DNA from: Kibdelosporangium banguiense
Lineage (GTDB): Bacteria; Actinomycetota; Actinomycetes; Mycobacteriales; Pseudonocardiaceae
Assembly (NCBI RefSeq): GCF_017876405.1
Contig: NZ_JAGINW010000001.1
Span: 2,431,203 to 2,495,202, forward strand
DNA: 64,000 nt
Reading direction: 5' to 3'
A program made the translations under genes and the position numbers. The notes under the pieces are model-generated. The model ran no database searches. It had not been told where the DNA came from and saw only the letters and a program-made list of their open reading frames with translations. Positions 28,092 through 37,025 of this stretch are shown here, piece by piece (position 1 is the first letter of the stretch; each line of letters begins with the position of its first letter).

Positions 28092-28709
28092 TTATTGCGC
28101 ACCGGGAATTGCGTGGGTTACTTGATTGCCGAGTGTCATCCGCATGGCGCGCATCAGATCGTCCGCGTTCGGCGCCCGCTGCGGATCGACCAGCCACTGG
28201 GTGATCAGACCGGAAATCAGGACGAAGAACAGCGACCCGACGGTCCGCATCTCCTCTTCGCCGACCTGCTCCTCGGTCACGTTGAGCAGCAGGGCCGCCA
28301 GCCCGCGCCGGCCCTCTTCGTACGCGGCCGCGATCTGGGCCCGTAACTCGGGCGAGCGTTCGATCTGCGGCAGGATCTCGTATGTCGCGACCCAGAGTGG
28401 CCGGTGCTTGGCGAGCGTGTCCACAAGCCGTGTCACGGCCGATTCCAGCCGTTGGGACATGGCCGCGTCCTGATCCACCTTGGTCGTGGCGATCGCCCGG
28501 CTGAGCTCGACTGCCCAGTCGTTCATCGCTTCGCTCATGGCGGCGAACAGCAGGGCCTCCTTGGACCCGAAGTGGTACCCGATGGACGCCAGGTTGGTGC
28601 CGGAGGCGGCCACGATGTCCCTCGCCGTCGTGTGCGCGTAGCCCCGCTCGTACAGACAACGTTTCGCGCCCGCCAGCAGCTCATCCCGGTGTCCCATAAC
28701 ACCTATCAT
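28092..28709 (-). CDS. TetR family regulator
   Basis: A 205-residue repressor. The N-terminal HTH (GYAHTTARDIVAASGTNLASIGYHFGSKEALL) is canonical, and the C-terminal ligand-binding helices are typical of TetR. TAATAC lies 6 bases before ATG at 28709, consistent with a leaderless transcript; ATG at 28697 is an alternative. It is divergent from the SAM methyltransferase. The shared 62-base promoter region contains an imperfect palindrome (TTAAACATGTGTATAA) that may be its operator. Confidence 0.88.
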   Translation of the reverse strand: MIGVMGHRDELLAGAKRCLYERGYAHTTARDIVAASGTNLASIGYHFGSKEALLFAAMSEAMNDWAVELSRAIATTKVDQDAAMSQRLESAVTRLVDTLAKHRPLWVATYEILPQIERSPELRAQIAAAYEEGRRGLAALLLNVTEEQVGEEEMRTVGSLFFVLISGLITQWLVDPQRAPNADDLMRAMRMTLGNQVTHAIPGAQ

Positions 28710-28718
28710 ACGACAGTA

Positions 28719-28734
28719 TTAAACATGTGTATAA
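28719..28734. promoter_or_regulatory. candidate TetR operator between divergent genes
   Basis: TTAAACATGTGTATAA is an imperfect palindrome (halves agree at six of eight positions) in the AT-rich spacer between the TetR gene and the methyltransferase gene. Position accurate to a few bases; function inferred from context. Confidence 0.35.
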
Positions 28735-28771
28735 CCCTGAATTGTCAGACTCCGGGGCTAGGTTGCGGAGC

Positions 28772-29419
28772 ATGATGGAACCCGCCTACCTGACCTCGAC
28801 CAGGGCCTCCTACGACACTGTGGCCTCCTCCTACGCCTCCCTGGTGCGCCCCATGTACGACAACAAGCCGTTCGACCGGGCGATGCTCGCTGCCTTCGCC
28901 GAGCTTGTCGACGGCCCTGTGGCCGACCTGGGGTGCGGAACCGGCATCGTCACCGGGTATCTCGCGGGATTAGGTGTGCGGGTGTCCGGCGTCGATCTTT
29001 CGCCGGGGATGGTCGCGGTCGCCCGGCGGGATCATCCGGAGCTGGAGTTCTCGGTGGGCTCCATGAACTCGCTCGACCTGGCGGATTCATCGGTCGGTGG
29101 TGTGGTGGCCTGGTATTCGATCATCCACACCCCGGTCGAACTGCTGCCGGAGATCTTCGCCGAGTTCCGGCGGGTGCTGGTGCCGGGCGGGCACCTGATG
29201 GTCGCGTTCAAGGCGGGTGACGAGATCCGCCACCTCGCCCAGGGGTACGGGCACGACATCGAACTCGACGTGTACTGGCTGGAGCCGGACCTTGTCGCCA
29301 AGCTCGCCCACGACGCCGGTTTCACCGAGGTCGCCCGGCTGGTCCGGATCGCTGACGCCGATGAGAAAGGCCCGCAGGGGTACTTCTTAGCGCGGGTGCC
29401 TGACGTCGACGAAAGCTGA
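28772..29419 (+). CDS. class I SAM-dependent methyltransferase
   Basis: A 215-residue cytoplasmic Rossmann-fold methyltransferase. Motif I VADLGCGTGIVTGYL, an acidic end to strand 2 (VSGVDLSPGMVAVA), and the post-motif region FRRVLVPGGHLMVAFK are clear. ATG at 28772 follows GTTGCGGAGC. It is divergent from the TetR gene, which may regulate it. The 3' end overlaps the convergent DUF11 gene by 33 bases. Substrate unknown. Confidence 0.87.
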   Translation: MMEPAYLTSTRASYDTVASSYASLVRPMYDNKPFDRAMLAAFAELVDGPVADLGCGTGIVTGYLAGLGVRVSGVDLSPGMVAVARRDHPELEFSVGSMNSLDLADSSVGGVVAWYSIIHTPVELLPEIFAEFRRVLVPGGHLMVAFKAGDEIRHLAQGYGHDIELDVYWLEPDLVAKLAHDAGFTEVARLVRIADADEKGPQGYFLARVPDVDES

Positions 29420-31588
29420 CCCGACGCCGGTCACCGGCGGACCGGCCGGCGGCTTGCCGGTGACCGTGGCGACGTTCGTGATGTCGTCGGGCGGGGCGGT
29501 CATCGTGCAGTCGTAGTCGGTCTTGTCCTTGAGCTCACCGATCGTGCGGGCGCAGTCCGGCGCCAGCAGGTCGGTGACTGTGACGTCGGTGAGTGGCGTG
29601 TCGCCCGTGTTGCGGATGCTGACAGCGAAGGTGACCAGGTCGCCTGGCTGGTACGGGCCTTTGGCCGTGAGGACGATGGCGATGCCGGGGTGGATGACTG
29701 TGTAGGTGGCGTCATCCGTTGCTGTGACTGGACGTTGGGTCACGTCGATGCCGGATGCCGTTGCTTTGCTTGTCATTCCGTACATCCCGGCGATCACGGT
29801 GCACGTATGGGTGTGTTCGGCGCCGGCTTCCAGGGCGCCGATCTCCTTGGTGCAGCTGGGGATCTCGTCAGTGATGGAGGCTTTGTCCAAGGGGGAGTCG
29901 CCGGTGTTCCTGACCTTGATGGTGAACGTGACCGTGTCGCCCTGACGGACCACGGCCGGACTGGCGTCCCTGGTGATCGCGATGTTCGGGTGGATCACCT
30001 TGACCTGGGCCTCGGCCGTCGCTTTCACGGCCTTGCCGAGGCGGTCGGCCGCGCTCACCTCGGCGGTGTTGACGTTGTCCGGGATCGGTGCGGTGGCAGT
30101 ACAGGTGAAAGTGGTCGGCGCGTCCAGTTTCCTGGCGCAGGAAGGAGTTTTGGTATCGGTGACTTCGATGCCGCTCAGCGGTGTGTCGCCGGCGTTGCCG
30201 ACCTTGATGGTGAACGTGACGGTGTCACCCACGCGGTAGGCCTGCCTGTCGGCGGTCTTGGTGATCTTGACGGCCGGGTTGAGGACTTCGACCGGGATGG
30301 CCGCGGTGCCTTCGACGTCGCCGATCGCCGTGGCGCCGGTGACTTTCACGGTGTGGGTGAAGTCGTCCTGTGGGGCCGTGACCGGGCACGTCGCGGTCTG
30401 CGACTGGCCAGGTTCGAGCACGGGGAAGGTGGCACAGCCCGCTTTGACGTCCCGGACCTGCACAGCGCCGGAGTTCGTCACGGTGATCGTGAACGTGACC
30501 TGGTCGCCGGGGTGCACCGCGGGCTTGTCCACGGTCATGGCGACCTGCAGCTCGGGGACCGCGATGGACAACGCGACGTTCTGCACCAGGTAGCTGTCGC
30601 CGCTGGTGGCGAACCCCAGTTCGACCTCGGACGAACCGACCGGGATGGGGGCGGTGACCGTCCGCGCGTCGACGCTGAAGTTGTTCAGGTTCCCACTTGC
30701 CTGCGAGACAAAGAAGTTGTCGCCCTGACCGGCCTTGCCGACCAGGAACTGGTCCCCGCCGATGCCCCAGTCACCTTCGTACGCGGTCAGGCCGATCCGC
30801 GCTTCGCCTGTCGCGGCCCGGAAACCGCCGGCCTTCAACGTCGTCGGCTCGCCCGGGTTCTGGCGGACGTGGCCGTCGTAGATGGACACCTGACGCTTCT
30901 TGGCGCCGGGCTCACTGTGGACGAGAACCAGCGACCACCCACCCATGCAGCCGAAACCTTTGGGAGCCCACACGTTCGCGACCGTCACAGGCGATGACGC
31001 GGTCTTGAAGGCGTCGGTCACGTCCGCGAAAGCCGAGTAGTACTGGCCTGACCCACGGTAGTTGCCGGGCGCGTCAACCACATAGGACTTGGGCGGGACA
31101 ACCGTTGTCGTCGACCCGACCGTGAGCCGAACGGGCTGGTCCGGGGTGCCGCTGGGCAGGATCGCGGGCAGTTCGGACTCGCGCGACTGACACATCTTGA
31201 CAGTCGAGTCGGCGAACACACCCGTGTTGCCTGCCCAGTTGAGCCGCGCGAATTCCACTGTGGCCCCGCGCGGCAACTCCGGCCGTGCCGAGCTCGAGTT
31301 GAACGTCGCCGGGTCGTTGTCGACGTCCTCCCACTGCATGAAGAAGTTGTCGTTGACCCGATTGTTCGCGCGTTTCGACGCGTCGGCACAGGCTTGCGGC
31401 GTGTTGCCCTCGCCCGTCATCGGCGCGTTGTCCGCCGCGACCGGGCACCGCATGGAACCGTTGCCAACACTATGAAAGTCGCCGCTGAGGATTTTCGTGT
31501 ACGCCGCCGTGAACGGCTCGGGCTCCGCGGCGCGTGCGCCTGCGGTCAAGCCTGTCAACAACATCAGCCCGACCAGCACAAGGCGCAT
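29387..31588 (-). CDS. secreted protein with DUF11/CARDB-like beta-sandwich repeats
   Basis: A 733-residue exported protein. A Sec signal peptide (MRLVLVGLMLLTGLTAGARA) ends near residue 20. Residues 25-345 form a Cys-containing adhesin-like domain. From about 350 come four or five repeats of roughly 85 residues in which V-x-x-GDTVTFTIKVxNxGDTPL is followed by a conserved Cys and Pro (DUF11-type). No LPXTG motif or C-terminal anchor is visible, so it is probably released or loosely attached to the surface. The substrate or receptor is unknown. Confidence 0.82.
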   Translation of the reverse strand: MRLVLVGLMLLTGLTAGARAAEPEPFTAAYTKILSGDFHSVGNGSMRCPVAADNAPMTGEGNTPQACADASKRANNRVNDNFFMQWEDVDNDPATFNSSSARPELPRGATVEFARLNWAGNTGVFADSTVKMCQSRESELPAILPSGTPDQPVRLTVGSTTTVVPPKSYVVDAPGNYRGSGQYYSAFADVTDAFKTASSPVTVANVWAPKGFGCMGGWSLVLVHSEPGAKKRQVSIYDGHVRQNPGEPTTLKAGGFRAATGEARIGLTAYEGDWGIGGDQFLVGKAGQGDNFFVSQASGNLNNFSVDARTVTAPIPVGSSEVELGFATSGDSYLVQNVALSIAVPELQVAMTVDKPAVHPGDQVTFTITVTNSGAVQVRDVKAGCATFPVLEPGQSQTATCPVTAPQDDFTHTVKVTGATAIGDVEGTAAIPVEVLNPAVKITKTADRQAYRVGDTVTFTIKVGNAGDTPLSGIEVTDTKTPSCARKLDAPTTFTCTATAPIPDNVNTAEVSAADRLGKAVKATAEAQVKVIHPNIAITRDASPAVVRQGDTVTFTIKVRNTGDSPLDKASITDEIPSCTKEIGALEAGAEHTHTCTVIAGMYGMTSKATASGIDVTQRPVTATDDATYTVIHPGIAIVLTAKGPYQPGDLVTFAVSIRNTGDTPLTDVTVTDLLAPDCARTIGELKDKTDYDCTMTAPPDDITNVATVTGKPPAGPPVTGVGSAFVDVRHPR

Positions 31589-31641
31589 ACCGCCTGAGTT
31601 TGTCAGCGACTTTTGCCCCGGACACCCTCAGGCACGCGACT

Positions 31642-32235
31642 TCACCCGCTTGTGTCGCGCCTTGTATCCACTCGGTGGAAATTCAGGTACGCCCGCGACG
31701 GCGTCGGCCCCCGCTGACCCTGGTACCTCGAACCCGCCTGCTTGGACCCGTACGGATGTTCGGCCGAACTGGACAGCCGGAACAGGCACAGCTGCCCGAT
31801 CTTCATGCCCGGCCACAACGTGATCGGCAGGTTCGCCACATTGGACAGCTCCAGCGTGATGTGCCCGGAGAACCCCGGATCGATGAACCCGGCCGTGGAG
31901 TGCGTCAGCAACCCCAGCCGGCCCAGCGACGACTTGCCCTCCAACCGGCCCGCCAGATCGTCCGGCAACGTCACCAGCTCGTAGGTCGACCCCAGCACGA
32001 ACTCACCCGGATGAAGCACGAACGGGTCGTCACCCTCCTGCTCGACCAGCGAGGTCAGCTCATCCTGCTGCAGCATCGGATCGATATGCGTGTACCGGCT
32101 GTTGTCGAACACCCGGAAGAACCGGTCCAGCCGCACATCGATACTCGACGGCTGCAACATGGCCGGGTCATAGGGCTCCACCCCCAGCCGGCCGGACTCC
32201 AGCTCCTTGGTCAGATCACGATCACTCAGCAGCAC
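31642..32235 (-). CDS. dcd: dCTP deaminase
   Basis: A 197-residue trimeric dCTP deaminase that supplies dUTP or dUMP for thymidylate synthesis. Signatures are [36 protein letters not shown] with the catalytic Ser/Arg loop, [16 protein letters not shown] with the catalytic Glu, and the C-terminal [11 protein letters not shown] lid. The mycobacterial homologue is bifunctional (deaminase plus dUTPase, giving dUMP directly), which is likely here too. GTG start at 32235. It lies about 70 bases from the divergent tRNA-Gly gene. Confidence 0.95.
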   Translation of the reverse strand: MLLSDRDLTKELESGRLGVEPYDPAMLQPSSIDVRLDRFFRVFDNSRYTHIDPMLQQDELTSLVEQEGDDPFVLHPGEFVLGSTYELVTLPDDLAGRLEGKSSLGRLGLLTHSTAGFIDPGFSGHITLELSNVANLPITLWPGMKIGQLCLFRLSSSAEHPYGSKQAGSRYQGQRGPTPSRAYLNFHRVDTRRDTSG

Positions 32236-32303
32236 GTCCCCACCATAGGTCCTGGCCCTGCTGCGCCCCGAAGCCGACCTTGTGTATGCTCGCCTCAGGC
32301 ATT

Positions 32304-32377
32304 GCGGATGTAGTTCAATGGTAGAACATCAGCTTCCCAAGCTGAATACGCGGGTTCGATTCCCGTCATCCGCTCCA
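32304..32377 (+). tRNA. tRNA-Gly (anticodon CCC)
   Basis: The cloverleaf is complete. Acceptor GCGGATG pairs with CATCCGC, the D arm is GTTC/GAAC, the anticodon stem TCAGC/GCTGA encloses loop TTCCCAA (anticodon CCC, reading GGG), and the T arm has loop TTCGATT. Discriminator T at 32374 and an encoded CCA at 32375-32377. A -10-like TATGCT lies at 32285-32290. Confidence 0.96.
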
Positions 32378-32392
32378 CCACAGTTTTGGCAG

Positions 32393-32436
32393 GCCGGAAG
32401 GGGTGCTTCCCGATCTTGGGAAGCACCCCTTCCGGC
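32393..32436. terminator. 19-bp perfect hairpin after tRNA-Gly
   Basis: Bases 32393-32411 and 32418-32436 are perfect inverted repeats with a 6-base loop (gatctt). It probably terminates tRNA transcription and also borders the end of the CoxG operon on the other strand. No strong U-tract on either side. Confidence 0.75.
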
Positions 32437-32452
32437 TGTTGACGGTCTGTCT

Positions 32453-33106
32453 TCAGTCTGTGACGTGTCTGATCACGATCTCGATGACGCGTTTGCGGCG
32501 CAGGCCCAGGCCGGCGAGCAGGCCGATGGCCACGCCTGCCGCAACTGGGGCGAACCGCTTCAGCAGCGGCGTCGCCACGAGGGCCAGGCCGTCCAGGGCC
32601 GGGGCTGCTTCCTCGACGGGGGCGGCAGCGGCCGAGGCGGTAACCGGAGCAGCTGAGCCGTTTGTGGTGAAGGACTTTTCGACGTTCTGCGCGAACTGGT
32701 CGATCAGGCGTTGGGAGACCTCGCCGATGACGCCGCGGCCGAACTGGGCGACCTTGCCGCGGATCATCAGGTCTGTCTCGATGGCGACCTTGGAGCCGGT
32801 TCCGTCGGGGACGACGCGGGCTGTGACGTGGGCGTCGGCGTTGCCTTGGCCGTGCTGTTCGCGGCCGGAGGCTTTGAGGATGGCGACGCGGGCGGCTGGG
32901 TCGACCGACAGGAACTTCACGGTGCCGGTGTATGCCACGCCTAGGGGGCCGACCTTGACTTTCACCTCGCCTGAGTATGTCGAGTCGTCGACCTGGCCGG
33001 TGAGTTTGCTGCCGGGCATGCAGCCCGCGACCCGTTCGACGTCCAGCAGGGTCTCGAAGACCGCGGCCGGGTCCTGGGCGATGTGTACTTCGTTGGTCAG
33101 CTTCAT
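32453..33106 (-). CDS. CoxG-like SRPBCC protein with C-terminal membrane anchor
   Basis: A 217-residue CoxG family protein. The SRPBCC domain (residues 1-150) shows MKLTNEVHIAQDPAAVFETLLDVERVAGCMPG and a VGPLGVAYTGTV strand. An Ala/Pro-rich linker follows, then a transmembrane helix near 185-202 (APVAAGVAIGLLAGLGL) and a basic tail. CoxG proteins are thought to tether molybdenum hydroxylases of the CO-dehydrogenase family to the membrane, fitting the hydroxylase encoded at 37026-44230. The start overlaps the SDR stop (TAATG), so it is the last gene of the minus-strand operon. Confidence 0.88.
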   Translation of the reverse strand: MKLTNEVHIAQDPAAVFETLLDVERVAGCMPGSKLTGQVDDSTYSGEVKVKVGPLGVAYTGTVKFLSVDPAARVAILKASGREQHGQGNADAHVTARVVPDGTGSKVAIETDLMIRGKVAQFGRGVIGEVSQRLIDQFAQNVEKSFTTNGSAAPVTASAAAAPVEEAAPALDGLALVATPLLKRFAPVAAGVAIGLLAGLGLRRKRVIEIVIRHVTD

Positions 33107-33903
33107 TACAGATCCATCAATGCCTTACGTTGTCCGCCGTCGACGGGGATGTGCGCGCCGTTGATGAAGCTAGCCCGTGGGGAGGCCAGGAACGCGACGA
33201 GGGCGGCGACCTCGTCCGCCTCGCAGATCCGGCCGAACGGGATGGAGCTGGTGGCGAGCTCGTGGGCCCGGTCCTGGGTGACCTTCTTGTCCCGAGCGAA
33301 GGCCTTTTCCAAGGTGTCCCAACGGTCTGTGTTCACTGGTCCTGGGTTGACCGTGTTCACGCGGATGCCGTAGCGGCCGTACTGCTCGGCGATCGACGAG
33401 GCGAAGTTGATGTCCGCGGCGTTGGCGACGCCCGCGGTGAGCTCCCAGTAGCTGGGCTTCAAGCCGTCGTTGCCGACGACGAGCACGATGGAGCCTGAGC
33501 CTCGCTCGCGCATGTGCGGGATGACCGCACGCACTGACCGGACGTACCCCATGAACTTGAGGTTCAGGCTGGACATCCACTGCTCTTCGGTCAGCTCTTC
33601 CAACAGCCCGCCTGGGGAGCTGCCGGCGCACGTGACCAGCGTGTCGATGTGGCCGAAGCGTTCCAGGGTCGCGGCGACGCAGCGTTCGACGTCTTCGGTC
33701 TTGCTCATGTCGCCTGCCATCGGCACGACGGTCCGGCCGCTGGCGGCGGCGATCTCCTTCGCGGTCACCTCAAGGGAATCGGCGGTCCGTGCAGTGATCA
33801 CGACGTCCGATCCCTCGGCCGCGAGATGCTCGGCGACCGCCCGGCCGATGCCTTTGCTGGCACCCGTCACGAAGGCGACCTTGTCCGTCAGCTGCAGGTC
33901 CAT
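33106..33903 (-). CDS. SDR family oxidoreductase with atypical active site
   Basis: A 265-residue short-chain dehydrogenase. The Rossmann motif is TGASKGIGRAVAEHLA and the structural NAG-like motif is VTCAGSSPGG. The active-site region reads SYWELTAGVANAADINFA: the canonical Tyr-x-x-x-Lys has lost its Lys. The tail (RASFINGAHIPVDGGQRKA) is normal. It probably oxidises or reduces a hydroxyacyl-CoA-type intermediate. A TGGTATACCA operator lies 30 bases upstream, inside the end of the ligase-amidase gene. Confidence 0.87.
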   Translation of the reverse strand: MDLQLTDKVAFVTGASKGIGRAVAEHLAAEGSDVVITARTADSLEVTAKEIAAASGRTVVPMAGDMSKTEDVERCVAATLERFGHIDTLVTCAGSSPGGLLEELTEEQWMSSLNLKFMGYVRSVRAVIPHMRERGSGSIVLVVGNDGLKPSYWELTAGVANAADINFASSIAEQYGRYGIRVNTVNPGPVNTDRWDTLEKAFARDKKVTQDRAHELATSSIPFGRICEADEVAALVAFLASPRASFINGAHIPVDGGQRKALMDL

Positions 33904-33913
33904 GAACCACTCC

Positions 33914-36322
33914 TCACCTCGGTGGTGATATTTGGTATACCAGATCTGCTCGGGCGTTAGCGAGAGCCGAACCGGCCGCGGTCCCCTCGATCATGGTCCC
34001 CAGTCGGCAGAGTATCGATTCCGAACCGGGGCGGGCGAGAAGTTGCGCGCCAACTGGCAGGCCATCGGCCAGACCGGCGGGTACCGACAAGGCCGGGTAC
34101 CCGGTGATCGAAGCCAGCGCGGTGAACCGGAAGTACTTCGACTCCAGGCCGGACGCATCGAGCGGCGCCGCGGTCATCGGCACGACCGGCAGCAGGATCG
34201 CGTCCAGATCCGCCGGAAACGGCCAGGAAGGGAACTCGACGACCGGCGACGAGGGCGTCAGCACGTCGACAACCTGCTGGGAGAACTCACTTCGCCGGTC
34301 CCAGTACAGCTCCCGCGCCTCAGACTGCATGAGCGACGAAGCGGCCGGCCGGGCGTCCGGGATCTCGACTTCGACAACGTCAGGCAACGCGGCCACGGCC
34401 GAGAGCAGAACCTCTCGAACATCGGGACCACAGAACTGGAGGTTGACCCCGACCTTGAGCCGTGCGGGAACAGGCGCCACCGAGCCGCCCATCGCCGAGA
34501 ACATCCACAGGCAATCGGCCGCTGTCAAAGCGATCGGCCCGACCGTGTCCATCGACGGCGCCAACGGGGTGATGCCATCCATCGGCAGGGCGCCGTACGT
34601 GGGCCGAAGGCCGGCCACGCCACACAAAGCGGCCGGCACACGGATCGATCCGCCAGTGTCGGTCCCCAGTGCGTACCGGACGGCGCCGACGGCAACCGCG
34701 ACAGCGGATCCGCCGCTCGAACCGCCGGCGTGCCGGGAAGGATCCCAGGGGTTCACACATCCCGGCGTGACCAGCGAATAAGCCAGCTCGGGCAACGTCG
34801 TCCGGCCCGCCTCGAAGCACCCTGCGGCTACCAACCGCTTCCAGACCGTGGCATCAGCGGCGATGTTGTCCTTGACCGCGACCGGAATCCCGTCCTGCGG
34901 AGGCGAAACCGACACGAACGCACCAAGCTCGGTAGCCCGTTGAACAGGCGAGACCAGGCGTTTGCGGTCGATCTTGCCCATGTGGTTGCGCGGCAACGAC
35001 CGGACCTCGAACACCTGCTTGGGAATCTTGTAGGGCGCCAGCACCGCGCGGACATGCGAGCGAAGATCAGCAGGTTCGCGGAGCGCCGCCCAGGCAGTGA
35101 CCTGCTCGCCCCATCGCGAATCGGGAATCCCGGCGACGGCAGCCTCCACCACCGCGGGATGTGTTTCCAGCGCGAGCTCGACCTCGCGCGGGTACACGTT
35201 CATCCCGCCCGTGATGATGAGTTCCTTGCTGCGCCCCCGGATCACCAGATGACCGTCCTCGATCACGCCGAGATCGCCAGTACGCAACCAGCCGTCGGGT
35301 GTGAACGGATCCTCGGCGTCACCCCAGTAGCCGGCGAAAACCTGCGGCCCGCGAAGCTGGATCTCCTCGTCGGCCAGCCGCACGTGCACGCCTGGCAACG
35401 GGATCCCGACCGTGTCCGCCCGGGGCGCCGACAGCGGATTGGACACGTCGAGCCCTGATTCCGTTGTGCCGTAACGAACCAACGGAACACGCGGCAGCTG
35501 CGCAGCCAGCGCGGTGCTCAGCGGAGCCGAGCCGCAGACACACAACCGCAAGCCTTCGAACGCATCGGGCGAGGAGACGAGCCTGGAGTAGATCGTCGGC
35601 ACGGCGAACAGCACCGAAGCCGTGCGCATCGACTCCACCAGCGAATCCGAGAACTTCGAGAAGATCCGGGCGGACGACCCGGCGATGAGCGTCGCGTGCA
35701 CCCCGCTGAGTCCGTGCTGGTGGAACAACGGCAAGGCATGAGTCAGTACGTCATCTTCAGACCACTGCCATGCGGCCATCGCGGACCGGATCGAAGTGAG
35801 CAAGTTCCGGTGTGTCAACGGAACGCCTTTGGGTTTCCCCGTCGTCCCGGAGGTGTACGCGAGCACGGCGACATTGTCCGGACCGCCGACCGGCGCGAGC
35901 GGCTCGCCGACAGGCTCGTCGAAGTCCGTCAGTGTCAGCGAAGCGCCTGAGTCGGCGACCAAGTGATCGAGCTCGGCAGGCGTGTACGACGGATTGGCGA
36001 GCACCACGACCATCCCGGCCCGCAACGCGCCCAGGTAACACCGCACGAACCCCAAAGATGAAGGCCCAGCAAGAACGACCCGCGAGCCAGGCTCGAACCG
36101 GGCGGCGAACCAGCCCGCGGCGCAGGCGGCCGAGGCGTCCAGTTCGCCGTGCGTGATCGCCTCGGAGTCGATGACCAGCGCGACTTTGTCCGGCGAACGC
36201 TCGGCACTGGCCTGGGCCAGCAGCGGAATGGTCGAAGCGCCCAGTGAAGCGACGAAAGCTGCCGGATCAGCCACCCCAGGCAGGTGGACGCGCCAGGACT
36301 CCTCGCTCCACGAGACGCTCAT
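33914..36322 (-). CDS. acyl-CoA ligase (MatB-like, ANL) fused to amidase-signature hydrolase
   Basis: An 802-residue two-enzyme fusion. Residues 1-460 form an AMP-forming acyl-CoA synthetase: [13 protein letters not shown] (155-167), LPLFHQHGL as in malonyl-CoA synthetase Mat[15 protein letters not shown] and the catalytic Lys450 in NHMGKIDRK. From about 473 an amidase domain follows with all triad elements: Lys484 in PVAVKDNI, the cis-Ser loop GGSSGGS (533-539) and the nucleophile Ser559 in GTDTGGSIR. The amidase lacks the usual N-terminal region and a loop after KDNI of about 20 residues. The likely job is to hydrolyse an amide intermediate and activate the acid with CoA; which acts first is unknown. 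The start overlaps the ECH stop (ATGA). Confidence 0.88.
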   Translation of the reverse strand: MSVSWSEESWRVHLPGVADPAAFVASLGASTIPLLAQASAERSPDKVALVIDSEAITHGELDASAACAAGWFAARFEPGSRVVLAGPSSLGFVRCYLGALRAGMVVVLANPSYTPAELDHLVADSGASLTLTDFDEPVGEPLAPVGGPDNVAVLAYTSGTTGKPKGVPLTHRNLLTSIRSAMAAWQWSEDDVLTHALPLFHQHGLSGVHATLIAGSSARIFSKFSDSLVESMRTASVLFAVPTIYSRLVSSPDAFEGLRLCVCGSAPLSTALAAQLPRVPLVRYGTTESGLDVSNPLSAPRADTVGIPLPGVHVRLADEEIQLRGPQVFAGYWGDAEDPFTPDGWLRTGDLGVIEDGHLVIRGRSKELIITGGMNVYPREVELALETHPAVVEAAVAGIPDSRWGEQVTAWAALREPADLRSHVRAVLAPYKIPKQVFEVRSLPRNHMGKIDRKRLVSPVQRATELGAFVSVSPPQDGIPVAVKDNIAADATVWKRLVAAGCFEAGRTTLPELAYSLVTPGCVNPWDPSRHAGGSSGGSAVAVAVGAVRYALGTDTGGSIRVPAALCGVAGLRPTYGALPMDGITPLAPSMDTVGPIALTAADCLWMFSAMGGSVAPVPARLKVGVNLQFCGPDVREVLLSAVAALPDVVEVEIPDARPAASSLMQSEARELYWDRRSEFSQQVVDVLTPSSPVVEFPSWPFPADLDAILLPVVPMTAAPLDASGLESKYFRFTALASITGYPALSVPAGLADGLPVGAQLLARPGSESILCRLGTMIEGTAAGSALANARADLVYQISPPR
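33933..33942 (-). promoter_or_regulatory. GntR-type operator TGGTATACCA upstream of SDR gene, inside ligase-amidase coding end
   Basis: A perfect 10-base palindrome in context tTTGGTATACCAGATCTG, 30 bases before the SDR start, within codons for the last residues of the fusion protein. Identical core and flank to the site at 36991-37000. FadR/FCD-type GntR operators commonly have a TGGT...ACCA form. Confidence 0.65.
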
Positions 36323-36981
36323 ACTGCTCCTGACCAGGTCCCGTTCCCCATCCGTTCCATCGCAAGGCGCTGCACGAGCCCGTCCGCCGCGGTGATCGAC
36401 TTGATCCGCGCGACGGCCGACGGGTCCAAACTACGAATGTGCGCAACCGCTCGGGAAGCAGCAGCCCATGGGTCGTCGGCCAATCCGGTGAACCCGAGCC
36501 GATATGCCTCATCCGCATCAAGCCACCGGGAGCTCAGCATCAGATCGAGCGCGGCGCTGCGCCCCAGCAACGACGGCAGGATCCAGGCGCCGACCGCGAG
36601 CCCGTGCCCGGGACCGACCCACCGATACCGCGCGGACGGGCTGGAAATCCGCAGGTCGGCGGCACTGGCGAGCTGGGCACCACCGCCGACGGCGGCTCCC
36701 TCGACGACCGCGATGACCGGCCCGGGACGGGTGATCATGCGTTCGTAGCACTGGTAGAGCAGGTCGGACAGGCGGGTTCGCTCGGCGTCGGGCACCGTAA
36801 GGTCCGCACCCGCCGAGAAAATGGTCGGATCGGTGCTGCCGAGCACGACCGGTTCGGCGGGCGACTGCTCGAGTGCGGCGAGCAGACCGGACACCATCTG
36901 CTCGTCCATGGCGTTGCGCTGCTCGGGTCGGTTCAGCTTGAGTCGCACATAGTCGTCAGATCGCTCGCAGACGAGGCGCAT
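36319..36981 (-). CDS. enoyl-CoA hydratase/isomerase family protein
   Basis: A 220-residue crotonase-fold protein, short for the family (typically 255-270 residues). It opens with [18 protein letters not shown], has the oxyanion-hole segments FSAGADL and [20 protein letters not shown], and ends with a compact C-terminal helix set. The second acidic catalytic position (after GHGLAVG) is not a clear Glu, so hydratase activity is not certain. It is the first gene of the minus-strand operon, divergent from the hydroxylase operon and sharing its operator region. Its stop overlaps the ligase-amidase ATG (ATGA). Confidence 0.83.
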   Translation of the reverse strand: MRLVCERSDDYVRLKLNRPEQRNAMDEQMVSGLLAALEQSPAEPVVLGSTDPTIFSAGADLTVPDAERTRLSDLLYQCYERMITRPGPVIAVVEGAAVGGGAQLASAADLRISSPSARYRWVGPGHGLAVGAWILPSLLGRSAALDLMLSSRWLDADEAYRLGFTGLADDPWAAASRAVAHIRSLDPSAVARIKSITAADGLVQRLAMERMGNGTWSGAV

Positions 36982-36990
36982 GCTGAAATA

Positions 36991-37000
36991 TGGTATACCA
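36991..37000. promoter_or_regulatory. GntR-type operator in divergent promoter region
   Basis: A TGGTATACCA palindrome followed by GATCTG, in the 44-base spacer between the ECH and hydroxylase M-subunit genes. It is placed to control both divergent operons. Same core as at 33933 and 45112. Confidence 0.75.
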
Positions 37001-37025
37001 GATCTGATCTGTTGGAAGGGGTCTT

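Noticed and set aside
33932..35458. 508-codon plus-strand frame opposite the ligase-amidase
   Set aside because: Arg-rich shadow; the other strand has full catalytic motifs.
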